DNA from: Hirundichthys speculiger
Lineage: Eukaryota > Chordata > Actinopteri > Beloniformes > Exocoetidae
NCBI GenBank assembly: GCA_018398805.1
Contig: JAGFBZ010000849.1
Span: 2,828,185 to 2,892,184, forward strand
DNA length: 64,000 nucleotides
Reading direction: 5' to 3'
Below, in pieces: positions 1 to 10,692 of this stretch. Positions within the stretch are counted from its first letter, which is position 1, and each line of letters starts with the position of its first letter. The notes under the pieces were generated by a model that was given only the letters and a program-made list of their open reading frames with translations, was not told the origin of the DNA and did not search any database. Both the position numbers and the translations under genes were made by a program.

Positions 1-1170
1 CCATTTGACTGGTTTAAATCTTACCTCTCAGGCCACACTCAGCTTATCCAGCTCAAATCTTTCACATCACAACCATCTGCTCTCACCTCTGGTGTGCCCC
101 AGGGCTCGGTCCTGGGGCCCCTCCTTTTTATCATCTAACTTCTTCCCCTTGGCCATATTTTCTGTAAATATAACATCAATTTCCACTGCTATGCGGACGA
201 CACCCAGCTCTACCTCTCCAGTAAACCCACTCCCAACTTCACACCCTCTTCCCTCACCGACTGCATCATAGAAATCAAATCCTGGTTCACATCAAATTTC
301 CTCAAACTCAACAGTAACAAAACTGAGGTTCTCCTCATTGGTACTAAATCAACATTATCTAAAACTGACAGCTTCTCTCTCACCCTTGATAACTGCTCTG
401 TCTTCCCCTCCTCTCAGGTTAAGAGTCTGGGTGTCGTTCTTGACAGTACTCTATCCTTACAGTCTCACATCAATAATGTCACCCGGTCTGCATACTTTCA
501 TCTGTGCAATATTAACCGCCTTCGCCCTTCCCTTACCCCCCATACCACTGCCATCCTCATTCACAGTCTCGTCACCTCTCGCCTTGACTACTTGCAACTC
601 CCTCCTCTACGGTCTCCCTCACAAATCCCTCCATAAGCTGCAACTGGTTCAGAACTCAGCTGCCCGTATCATCACCAGAACCCCTTCCATCCACCACATC
701 ACACTCACTTCGCTGCAGCTACACTGGCTCCCCATTAACCACCGCATCCAGTTCAAGATTCTCCTCTTAACATTCAAAGCCATCCATAACCTCACCCCTC
801 CATACCTGTCTGACCTCATCTCTGTTGCCACTCCCTCCCGTGCCCTCAGATCCTCTGCTTCTATCCACCTGTCTGTGCCCTCTGCCCGTCTCACCACCAG
901 GGGCAGCAGGGCCTTCAGCTGTTCTGGTCCTCAGCTCTGGAACTCACTTCCACCAGAAATCAGAAATTTGGACTCACTCCCTCTTTTCAAAACCTCACTC
1001 AAAACTCATCTGTTTAAATCGGCTTTTTCTCTGCTCTAACCACTGCACTTTCAAATCTTAACCTGTCTCCTATAGGCCTGTGTTTTTGTATATTTATTGT
1101 GTTTTGTTTTAACTGTTTTAATACTCTGTGGTGATCTTGAGTGACAGAAATACGCCTTTAAATAAAATGT
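1..1170 (+). pseudogene. L2-clade LINE, reverse transcriptase 3' half (broken)
   Basis: This is the C-terminal half of a non-LTR retrotransposon reverse transcriptase, cut by the window start. Near the start are the RT motif SGVPQGSVLGPLLF and the catalytic-box peptide YADDTQLYL. Further on is the block [19 protein letters not shown], which is typical of the L2/Maui group in fish, and the frame ends near 1039. The frame is broken by an in-frame TAA at 136-138 and by what looks like one extra T near 592-593, which moves the frame from position 4 to that of 338-1039. A short 3' UTR leads into an ATT-repeat tail, as expected for this type of element. The copy is dead. The L2 assignment rests on remembered motifs, and a neighbouring CR1-like clade is the main alternative. 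Confidence 0.82.
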
Positions 1171-1197
1171 ATTATTATTATTATTATTATTATTATT
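1171..1197. repeat. (ATT)n tail of the L2 LINE
   Basis: Tandem ATT units directly follow the L2 3' UTR. A hAT element is inserted in this tail, and ATT units continue after it at 2349-2362. Confidence 0.85.
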
Positions 1198-2348
1198 AGG
1201 GCTGGTCAAGTTAATGTGTTATTATTGCGTTAAAGCATTAATTTAATAACGCAGACATTTATTTTATCGCATGTTAACGCATGTTGCTCACATGCTTTTG
1301 TTTTGAAAAGTCTGTTACTGGTTGCTGTGGAACCGGAAAACAATCGGCAGGAAAACAAGGAAAAGTTAAAACAGACATGGAGAATGGTACAAATCCGTGA
1401 ACTTTACATTTCGTGTAGCAACTCAGGGAGCAATATTAACAACTCTGTCTAAAAAAAAATTAAAATCTGGATTCCAATAAAACTTTCGCATCATTCCTCC
1501 ATGTTACATCAGATCTGTTCCATGTGTTCACTGTCCTGCTGTTCTCTTACTGGTTACTTCAGTGCGGTTCCATCTAGTGGCACCGGTGTGTAACGACAAC
1601 AGAAAGTCCAGTCCTCGATTATAAAACAAATTCAGTTCTCTGCTCAGTTTTTTATTTTTGAATCTTTGATCCAAGTCTAAAATTGAAATATAAAAAAACA
1701 GGCATTTTTTGGGATTTTTTTTTGTGTTAGATTAAAAAACAAAAAACATAATAAAACGTAACTTTTTAATTTTTTTTAAATTTTTGATTGACAATTGAAA
1801 ATGGGAAGAATGAATGATACACTGATTGGTAAATTTACTGAACTTTAACATGGACATTTTCATTTTAAAGTTCACCCAGACGGAGGATTTGACAGAAACA
1901 AGCTTATTTGTAACAACTGCCAAGTTGAACTCCCCGTTAAAAGTTTCTGCTGTTACCTCAGAAATGACCTGTTTTAATGTTCTGATTGTGCTGAGCCACA
2001 ATCATTTTGTTAGATTTTGTTTGTAGAGTTTTTTTTTTTGATTTTTTATAAAAACAGGATGACATTAACGCCCTGGCAGTGGCAATAAGCTTTATTTTAT
2101 TTTACATTTTTTAAGATGAGATTTACACTAAATATGTGTTACTGACAAGTGCTGATTTTAAAAGTGTTTGAACAACAAATGTTATGACACTTTAGTTCAT
2201 ATGGCAGCAGAACATTTAAATAAAAGTGCATTTTACACAACCTTTGAATTCATTTTTTGATTTTGCGTATACAATGCAATTAATCGTGATTAATCAGGGA
2301 ACTAATGGATTAATTGCAATTTAAAATTTTATTCGTTACCCAGCCCTA
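1197..2348. mobile_element. non-autonomous hAT transposon in the L2 tail
   Basis: The ends form a short terminal inverted repeat, TAGGGCTGG at 1197 and CCAGCCCTA ending at 2348. The element is flanked by the 8-bp direct repeat ATTATTAT at 1189-1196 and 2349-2356, the size expected for hAT. Because the target is an ATT microsatellite, the duplication alone is weak evidence, but the inverted ends support it. The subterminal DNA has several TTAATCGTGATTAATC-like and GTTAACGC-like motifs near both ends, possible transposase-binding repeats. No transposase frame is seen in about 1.15 kb, so this is an internally deleted, non-autonomous copy. Confidence 0.8.
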
Positions 2349-2847
2349 ATTATTATATTATTAAGGGCACCAAAACAAAAACAAAAACCAGTGCTGAAAA
2401 GTGACAGCAGAGTGTCATGTTTTTTGTGACGTGTCTGCAGGAGCATCTTTTGGACACCAGCATCTTGACGATACAGAAGGAGAAAATACCAAGTTTGTAG
2501 GAGTGCTTGCAGTGTCTGTAAAGAATAAATGGTCTAATCCTGAACATGAGACTGTGAGGAATCACCTCTGGACCCCAGATGTTCAACTGATGTGAGCTTC
2601 CATCCACGCTGTCAACTGTGAAAGTTCCTGCCGGTGCCACACGAGGATCATCACTACAGTTGTTGCCAGGCGACAAACATAACATTTGAGTACCTTTACA
2701 GGATCTGTGGAGATTTCAATGGCGCAAACTATCTGACAGTTTCTGACCTCGTGTTAATTTTGATTTAACATAACTATTTTTCTTTCTTATATATTTTTAA
2801 AGTAATTTACACTGAAACAATGTAACTTCCCTTTTGGGGATTAATAA
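2349..2847. other. intergenic stretch, mostly unassigned
   Basis: After the leftover ATT units I see no credible gene. The last 40 bases, ending in GGGGATTAATAAAG, resemble the 3' tail of another fish LINE and abut the SINE that follows. Confidence 0.5.
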
Positions 2848-3000
2848 AGCAGCACGGTGACTTAGTGGTCAGCACTGTTGCCTCACAACTTAGAAGGTTC
2901 CTGGTTTCAACCTCAGCAGGGGCCTTTCTGTGTGGAGTTTGCATGTTCTCTGTGGGCTTCCTCCTACAGTCCAAAGACATGGATGTTTTGTCTGCTGGTG
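2848..3000 (+). repeat. DANA/HE1-like tRNA-derived SINE, 5' part
   Basis: The start, AGCACGGTGACTTAGTGGTC, carries a pol III A-box-like motif, and GGTTTCAACCTC is a degenerate B box. The following TTTCTGTGTGGAGTTTGCATG is the conserved core of the V-SINE type known from zebrafish DANA and shark HE1. The copy is interrupted at 3001 by an L2 3' end and resumes at 3333. Related copies lie at 5905, 6418, 9985 and 12600. Confidence 0.75.
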
Positions 3001-3332
3001 CCCAGAGTCAGGACTAAACAAGGTGAAGCTGCATTTCAGTTTTATGCTCCTAAAATCTGGAACAGTCTTCCAGAAGATGTGAGACAGACCTGAACTCTGA
3101 CAATGTTCAGATCCAGACTGAAAAAACAGTTCTGTTTAGATGTGCATATGAGAGCTGAAAGGATTTTATCTGCACTCTTCATTTTTGATTTAATTCATTA
3201 ATGATTGTTTATATGCTTTTATGATTGATGGAATGATTCTATTTGCCTTCTTGAGATTTTATGTATCTGTAAAACACTTTGAATTGCCTTGTGTAGGAAT
3301 TGTTCTCTACAAATAAACTTGCCTTGCCTTAA
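3001..3332 (+). mobile_element. 5'-truncated L2/Maui-type LINE 3' end inside a SINE
   Basis: The segment encodes FYAPKIWNSLPEDVRQT, the conserved C-terminal block of L2-type reverse transcriptases, followed by a stop at 3091-3093 and a 3' UTR. It ends in CTTGCCTTGCCTT, a short pentamer-repeat tail. The hexamer CTGGTG occurs on both sides (2995-3000 and 3333-3338) and may be the target duplication. The copy is severely 5'-truncated, which is usual for LINE insertions. Confidence 0.75.
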
Positions 3333-3510
3333 CTGGTGGTTCTAAATTCCCCGTAGGAGTGATTGTGAGTGGTTGTTTGTCTACATGTGGCCCTGTGATG
3401 GACTAGTGACCTGTCCAGGGTGTACCCCTGCCTTTCACCCTAAAAGAGCTGGGATAGGCTCCAACAGACCCCCGTGACCCTGCAGAGGTTATCCAGAAAC
3501 TATAAACATA
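3333..3510 (+). repeat. DANA/HE1-like SINE, 3' part
   Basis: The SINE resumes with GGTTCTAAATTCCCCGTAGG. It then reads through the segment shared by the other copies, from the CCCTGTGATGGACTAG block to GGGATAGGCTCCAACAGACC. The same block is found at 10068-10206 and, on the other strand, at 12640-12730. Confidence 0.7.
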
Positions 3511-4863
3511 CAAATGAGCTGACACGTCCTTTGTTAACTTTGTACATGGGCACTGATGTTTATTTTGTGCCAGCTCTCAGTCTACTCAGAGGCAGGAAAA
3601 TTCTGTGGTTACTAAAAAGAGACTTTGAATAAACAAACTTGAAAACTCTTGGTCGCCCACCCATTATGATACCTTACAATGTAGCTACTCTCTCCAATTC
3701 AATGGAACAATTGATCTGATCATGTTAGCTCTTTTAATTCTCATTATTATCTTACTGATGGCTTTCAAACCCAGTTTACAAAATAAAGGAGAATGTGGTG
3801 GATCTTATAAGCAGCAGCCTATTTCCCTTGTGTGTCACACATAGACGAGAGGCTGGGGCATTAGTATATATATAATTAATATAATATAATTCAGACTTAT
3901 GGAAGTTAACACAAAGGTTACAAGGTTTAAGAAGAAAATTACAGTTGGATTTTTTACAGAAAAGTGCTCGTGTGCTCGTTCAGACATGGGGCTGACACAT
4001 TTAGTTGCCCTCAGATTAATGAAAAGGAGAACATTTCTGAGAGGGGCTTAATAGTCGTCTTAAGGTGGTGAGCGCCGCTGTCCTTCATGAAAACCTTGAG
4101 GGTGACACTGGTCTGCAGTAGGAAGCAGATTTCCAGCCGCAGATGTCATAACTCATGTTGTGCCACTGTTCTCCACTGTCTAAGAGACCAGCAGCAACAG
4201 TTTACCTCCCATAAACAGTACACCCCCCCCCCCCCCATGCTTTTCTCTCTTTGCCATCACCTATGAATTTACTCACCCCATTTTCACCTTATTCACATGC
4301 TTGTTCCATTACAGATCTCTGAGGTTTCTGCTGCCAGTGAAGAAATAAAATAAAATAAAATAAAATTGGTGCATAGCTGGAAAAAGAAGCAGATGGTTGC
4401 AGAATTACTGGAGGAAATTTCTAGAAAAGTCAAACATATTTTAGTACTTTTTTTTTTTAACCACTGTTGCACTGATAAAATTGTTCACAGCAGCGATGGA
4501 AAACAGCACAAAAAGTAGAACCAAACACAGAAAAATGATATGGATTACTTTAATAGAAATTGGTGATATTGAATTAGCACATCAACTTGATAAACTCATG
4601 AAGACTTTTTATACTTGAACATAAAAATTAAGTGCGTTTCTAATGCAAGTAATAATGTAAAAGAGAAACAAGAATAGTAATATTTTAATTATACAAACAA
4701 AAGTCTTATCTGATGTTTAAGCACAAAGAAAAATAAGGACTGGCACCTCTGATTGCTGAGGATATGCTGCATCTGTTGGGTCCAAGGAAAACGAATGAGA
4801 AAAGAAGTGATTTTAATACATCCTGAATGAGGATCCTGGGGTCTGTGTAGAAACTCTGAGTAT
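3511..4863. other. intergenic, simple repeats only
   Basis: No gene or recognised transposon is visible. There is a run of C at about 4222-4237 and an AAAAT microsatellite at about 4345-4366. Confidence 0.5.
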
Positions 4864-5704
4864 GTTGAACCTGAACTTAGGGAAACTGAGTTTCTGTTTC
4901 ACGAAGCGAGCTTACTTAAGCCCGAGCATGAGGGTTGAGTTGAGCCGGTTTCAGAAACTGAAGTAACTCAGAGTCTGTTACCACGGTAACTGACTCTGAA
5001 CTGGTCGGTAGCAGGTTTACTTAAACGTACCCCAAGTTACTTTCTGTCTGCTTCCCTTCATGAAGTTGAAACCAAGTTTGGTCTCATGAGGCTCATGAGC
5101 CAGGCCGCTTTCCTCACAGTTCTGCTGTTCCACTTTCTAAGAAGGCCTAGTCAGCTCCCCCCCCCATTGTTATTAAGGAAACTGACATTTGCAAATAAAT
5201 AATAGCTAATAAAATAATAAAACCCAAGGTATTTTATGTGAAGCCTGGGTCTATATAAATATGTCTATATAAATTTTGTAATTCTGCAGAAAGGCTGTGG
5301 ACCTAATGTTTTTTTTTCTTGATGTTGTTGTTTTGTTTTTGTTTTTTAAAGTAACCGGGTATCACAAATAGTGATGGCTGGCTTGACTGCAGTAAGCTGT
5401 TTAGATCCTCAATGTACTTTCCTGTCACAAATGCAACATGTCATCGTTCAAACATCTCCACTTTATATGATCGATTGTCTGATAAAACTGAACTTGTTTC
5501 ACCTTCATGAAAGGGAGGAGACAGAAGGAAACTCGGGCTATGTGGAAGTAAACCTGCCTCTGACCAGGCTTAGGTCACCATGGTAACAGACTCTGAGTTA
5601 CCTCGGTTCCTGAAACCGGCTCACCTGAACCCTCATGCTCGGGTTTAAGTTACCTCGCTTTGTGAAACAGAAAACTCAGAGTTCCCCTGAGTTCAGGTTC
5701 AACA
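4864..5704. mobile_element. non-autonomous DNA transposon with long terminal inverted repeats
   Basis: The left end, TGTTGAACCTGAACTTAGGG, is repeated inverted at the right end, which closes with TTCAGGTTCAACA. The inverted arms run about 140 bp each (4864 to about 5005, and about 5562 to 5704), with the shared inner segment GAAACCGGCTCACCTGAACC and its complement. A TA dinucleotide flanks both sides (4862-4863 and 5705-5706), which fits a TA target duplication. The 560-bp centre has no transposase frame. The family is not identified: Tc1/mariner-like or another TA-targeting superfamily. Confidence 0.75.
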
Positions 5705-5904
5705 TATTCGTAGGAGAAACAAACCCCTGCAAAAGTCTTTCACACAGCCACCCATGCTTACTTGGCATGTGTGCATGAGTGAAAACATGCTGAAAACTCC
5801 TCTGGAAAGAAGCTTTGCTGCAGATTCTCTCGTATGATGTAATTTGCTCTGAGTTGCTCTTCTGGGTCATTACAGCCCTCATCATTGCTGCAGTGTTTAT
5901 GTAA

Positions 5905-6025
5905 ACAGCACGGTGGCTTGGTTGTTAGCAATGTTGCCTCACAGCAAGAAGGTTCCTGGATCAAATCCTGGCAGGGACCTTTCTGTGTGGAGTTTGTACT
6001 TCTCCTTGTGCAAGTGGGAGAAACA
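5905..6025 (+). repeat. DANA/HE1-like SINE fragment (head)
   Basis: CAGCACGGTGGCTTGGTTGT begins a tRNA-like head. It is followed by GCCTCACAGCAAGAAGGTTC and the TTTCTGTGTGGAGTTTG core. The copy stops after about 120 bp. Confidence 0.75.
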
Positions 6026-6417
6026 AACATGTAATGCAATGCAGTCTCAAAGCTAAACTATAAAGCATTATATAAATATATATTCATAGGACATTTAGAG
6101 CCAGATTTACTTGCTGGGCAAAATAGTGTGGCCACAATGTGAATGGAGTGTCCAGTTCTGTGATTTGGTAATATTCAGCTGTTTAGCCTGGATCACACCT
6201 GTAATTACCAAACTTAAAGGTTTTTGCTTTTTTTTTTTTTTTAAACTCAAGGTCTGCACCAACTGTCTTACATTGAGAGTATCACTAGCAGCCATTTAAA
6301 GTCACACTGGTTCGATCTTCTATCTCTCAGTGGAAAAAGGTACCTTTTTGTAAACAGTGAGAGTGGAATTGGGAAGAAAATCTCAGGAAAATCTGAGACA
6401 GTAAAACACTCTTAATT

Positions 6418-6536
6418 GCGACCGGACTGGCACCCTGTCAAGAGCGTACCCAACCTTTTGTCTGATGACAACTGGGATGGGCTCCAGCAGACCCCTGTGG
6501 CTCTAAATAGGATTGAAGTGGGTATAGATGATGGAG
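6418..6536 (+). repeat. DANA/HE1-like SINE fragment (3' part)
   Basis: GCGACCGGACTGGCACCCTG and TGGGATGGGCTCCAGCAGAC match the 3' half of the SINE copies at 3333 and 12600. The fragment lies about 500 bp upstream of exon 1 of the receptor gene. Confidence 0.65.
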
Positions 6537-6959
6537 TTTGCCAATATTTCTCAGCAGGTTCATCACTGCCAGAAACACAGGTTTTGCTTACACACACTAA
6601 TTTGACAGGCACAACACTCAAGTTGCTCAAACAACTAGTGAGGAGATGAAACATAATAAAATGTAAGTAGTGAAAGAAATGAGAATGTTAAATTGACTAG
6701 ATTCTCAGGAACTCTTTTCAAAACCTATACTCCCACACACAAGCCTGTCTTTCTCGGCCCTTATCCAACCATTTCCCAGTTTAAATTATTGAGTGTTTCA
6801 TCAGAGAGGCCATCAACCAGGATTCATCTCAGTAATTTAGCTCATCATAAACCATCACTCCCTCTTTACTAAATAAGGCTTATTGCAAATGAGGCAGGCA
6901 TCAAAACAAAAGCTAATGTTCCTTTAAATCTTCACCCTTTCCAATTCTTGGAACAAGAG
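6537..6959. promoter_or_regulatory. proximal upstream region of the receptor gene (putative promoter)
   Basis: This DNA lies directly 5' of the exon 1 transcript region. I see no clear TATA box at a fixed distance and no large CpG island. The short GC-rich patch ACGCGCGCGC sits at 7012-7021, inside the presumed 5' UTR. The promoter role is inferred only from position. Confidence 0.3.
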
Positions 6960-7304
6960 GAGGAAACAGAGTCAAAGGAGGCGAAGCAAAAAGAAAGAAA
7001 AAAAAAAACAAGACGCGCGCGCAAACCGACACTCCCCTTCAACATAAGCACCGACGCGCTGAGAGACTGAACAGAGCTGTCCAGCTGCCTGAAGCAGAGC
7101 GCCTGCTGTGTGGATGTGTGCCACCCTCTGGACTTGCTGGGAGGGGGAGAAGTTTCCCCAGAGACGAGCCTGGATCACTTGGAGAGACGATGCCTTTCTC
7201 CTTTAGAAGAGACTCTCAAGCTACTCTGTGGATTTGCTGATTCCATCAATTGTTTCATTTGCAAGTTATTCAGCGGGATTGGGAAGAGATTTTTGAGCCA
7301 GAGG

Positions 7305-7372
7305 ATGCTCCCACAGGTCATTTGGATTCTGTATGTCTTGTCTTTTTGCTTTTTCCAGGGAAGCTTTATCAG
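7305..7372 (+). CDS. glra4: glycine receptor alpha exon 1 (start codon and signal peptide)
   Basis: The coding part begins at ATG 7305, with A at -3, and encodes MLPQVIWILYVLSFCFFQGS and two more residues, a typical hydrophobic signal peptide. The donor is CAG|GTAAGG at 7372/7373. Its phase (two bases of a split codon) matches exactly the phase of the exon at 47663. The 5' UTR probably runs from about 6960. It contains an in-frame ATG at 7110 with no stop before 7305, and a separate 17-codon upstream ORF at 7190-7240. I chose 7305 because a signal peptide has to be N-terminal and the family starts this way. The sequence is poorly conserved between paralogues, so the assignment rests on phase, donor site and signal-peptide character. 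Confidence 0.75.
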
Positions 7373-9984
7373 GTAAGGCTCCCTTACATTCAGTGTCTAT
7401 TTGTGCGAGTTATTTATTTCTCTCTTATTTCTCTCTTCTCTCTTAACGTAAACTTTTCCAGCCGTTAGACTTTGGCGCATCTGTTATTCCATCAATGTTT
7501 GATGTCGCTCTTCATGTGAACATCTATTGTGCTACAATTCGTCTCATTTCACTTATTAATAATAGAAATCACCCCGGTTTTGAATGAAGTAATGAGAGGA
7601 AATAGGCATAAATCCGATTAAACGCAACCCAGCGCGTTTTACGCACAGCGCAAATACGCAAACCGATATCTTGACACTGATCTCTTTACAAAAATGATTA
7701 ATTGATTGCAGAATAAAGATTCAGAAGATGTAGCTACTGATAAGAAAACATAGGGGAAAAAAGGACACGAGATCCTTGACACTTCTGATCCCTTTCCGCG
7801 TCACATACTAAGCTACCTGTGGAATCTCAGTAGAATTGAAGGGCTGGAGGACGAGCGTGGCACGCAGCTATCCAGCCTGGTGTGAAATCCATGGACTGAT
7901 TAGCAATTTAACAAAAGCATTTGATGATAAAAGTCCACTGTGAAAATATTAAATTTCTAAAACTTAGCGATAAATTCTATTTATTGTCTACTGAATGTGA
8001 AGAATGGATTCACCACTCGTAGGAGAAAAAAAAGAGGAAACATCAGTCAGTGTGTATTCATTGTGTCTTGCCACAAAGAGAAATCTATTCTTTCTGCTCT
8101 TATTTTTCACTTTTTCCACTCATTCACTCACTCAGATCATCTACTAACAACTAAGATCCCATTTTCCACTCTCTTCCTCTTCCCATGCCACCTGTCCCTT
8201 CTCCTCTCCCTCTGCTGGTGGCAAAAACTTTTATTGGCACTGAACAATTTCCTTATTTCATGCCCTGCCACCCTCAGGTGTGAGCAGAGGGGGAATTAAG
8301 ATCTGCATAATCCTGGAGCGGAACAGAGCCGTGACTCCATGAACCCAGGGGCGAGGGGAGCAGCTCTTAACCTGGAGAGGGAGTCAACTGACAGCACCTC
8401 CTCTGAGAAATTGCATGCTCTTCTGCCAGGCTTTCTGCTCCCAACGTAGGGAGGGAGTAGAAGGAAGGCATCAAGGAAAAGGAAGCGATTAAGGAGGGAG
8501 GGCAGGTGTAAAAGGCAGGCAGACTCTGATGGAGGTGTGGAAACATTGGGGGGTACGATGGAGGGTAAAACTGGGAATGAAACATCCAGGGGTGCATGTG
8601 AAGAAGAAATGGAGAGGTTGATACATTTCACTGGAGGCAGCAGGGAGATTAGTAAAATGGAGAACGGCGCTTGTAGATGGAGAAAAATGGTTGCAATTGG
8701 GAAGAGGAGATGAGATGAAGCAAGGTGAATATGAGAGACAGAAGCGCTGTCACAGATGCAAAATAAGACTGCCACGTAAAAGAGAGCTCAATTTAGTTGG
8801 ATATATAAGTGTTGGATGGTTGTCAACAAGAACAAAATAGGAAACGGGGACAAAAGATGTAATGAATTATACAGATCACATCAAAGTGAAAGTAAGATGG
8901 CAAAGTGGTTTGGAGATGATTATATCAAAGTGTGCATATAAATAGAAACAGTGTTGAGTCGTTCAAGTTAAATCTCTTTAACTTGAATATCAGCTCGAAA
9001 AACCTGAATGTGTCTGGTTTTCTGCACCAGTTCTGCCACTCATATCATTAGCTTGGAGTATCTCAGCCCGATTTCTGTAAGGGCCCCTTCCTGGAGGAAA
9101 AAGTAAATTAATTTAAAATGCAAAGTTGTTGTGTTGATGACTTCAGTCACTTCCCTGTTCACAGATGCTGGTTCAACAGGCTGAAATAGCAAGTAGAAGC
9201 TCAAACTATCACATCTGGTTGCTTGCAGATTTTCCAAAAGCAGGTGAAGGAGCATGTATCTGGTTTATTCTTATTTACATTTTTTCCCCTCACTTTAATG
9301 ATAAACCACAGTAGGTTGAGACTTCTGTGAGATTTCTCAGTTTTTGTGGAGATACAATCAAGACACAGATTTGTCTGTGCAAAGTTTTACTGTACAGAAT
9401 TAAAGTTCTAAAGTTTGTTTGAATCCTTTGTAATTTTATCCTGCATAGGTATGACCGAAATACTTTTCAAAAAAGTAGATAAATGAAAGAAAAATATTAC
9501 TTGTCATTTTTCTATTTAGGATTTTTCCCCTCCTTTTTCAAACAGGTGAGCAGAAAATATAACTTTTTTAGGACAAATACAAAGCTTTTTAATTGAAGAA
9601 AGGACTGCATTCCAGTGTAAAGGTTTATCTTTTCTGTGGTGGTAGCATCGTGGTTTGGTCCCTTCTGCTTTGCCTGAGCAGGAGGAAGCTTGATGTCATG
9701 CAAAATTGATTTTTGAGTTTCATCCCATTTGCATTCTTGCATAATAGTGTTCATGCTCATGAGGGAGGAAGTTGCTGAACCCTATTCCATCTGTTTTTGA
9801 CAAGAGGAAGGGAACGTCCTGATACATTGACCAGGAACTGAACAAAAAGAAAAGAAAAAATAAGTACATACGCCCCTCATTGAAATCTCTGGAGTAAGTT
9901 TATCTTGCAGGACAATGAGTGAGTTACAATCCATGGTTCAGTTTTAATTTAAAATCAAAGCTTAGTTCTGCAGTTAGGACTTCC
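7373..9984. other. intron 1 stretch without recognised repeats or genes
   Basis: I see AT-rich single-copy-looking DNA. About 8300-8760 is purine-rich on the + strand, and the open frame on its minus strand looks like a composition effect. Confidence 0.45.
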
Positions 9985-10210
9985 ATTCCATTAGGACTTC
10001 CCGGTTCAAATGTGATGGTTTTCTCCTGGTGCTCGTCTTTCCTTAAATGTTCAAAAACATTCATGTTAGGTTAACTGTTAATTCTAAATTGATAGTAGGA
10101 GTGAGTATGGGCCTGTATGACTGTTTGCCCAGTTTATCTCTGTGATGGACTGGTGACCCGTCCAGAGTATATCCTGCCTTTCGCCCAGTGACAACTGGGA
10201 TAGGCTCTAC
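9985..10210 (+). repeat. diverged DANA/HE1-like SINE
   Basis: The block CTGTGATGGACTGGTGACCC and the following TGACAACTGGGATAGGCTCT match the 3' half of the other SINE copies. Upstream, TTAGGACTTCCCGGTTCAAA resembles a worn B-box region. Confidence 0.6.
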
Positions 10211-10668
10211 ATATGACATATGCAACAGTAAAGCTGATGTCTTAGTGAACAAAGTTCTGACCTTAATCTAATAAAAATGTTATGGAAAGACCTGAAGTGA
10301 GGTTCATGTGAGGAAAGCCACCAACATAAGATTGTTCTGCACAGAGGAATGATTTTAATGGCACCAAGGTGATGTTCAGGATTCAACAGCTGTTTTCAGG
10401 AACTTTAGTTATTGCAACAAAAGGGGGTCAATATCAGATACTGATTGATGCCTAAGGCTCAGATATTTATACCACACATAGCTACATACTATAAATTTAA
10501 ACTTTTTCCTCAATAAATAAATGGCCACAATTTAGGCTTGTTTCTTGTTCAATGTTTCTTTTTTGGACCTATTTATGATCAAATTCATCCAAATTATGCA
10601 TATTCAATAAATCTTAAATTGTTTGATAAAAACAGATCTGCATCTTGATTTTTGTCATTTCCTTATTA

Positions 10669-10692
10669 TCATATATATATATATATATATAT
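10669..10692. repeat. (TA)n microsatellite
   Basis: About eleven alternating TA units. The flanks, 10211-10668 and 10693-12599, show no recognised gene or repeat. Confidence 0.9.

Noticed and set aside
8296..8775. 159-codon open frame on the minus strand
   Set aside because: The region is purine-rich on the + strand, so stops are rare on the other. No domain, splice context or family similarity was recognised.
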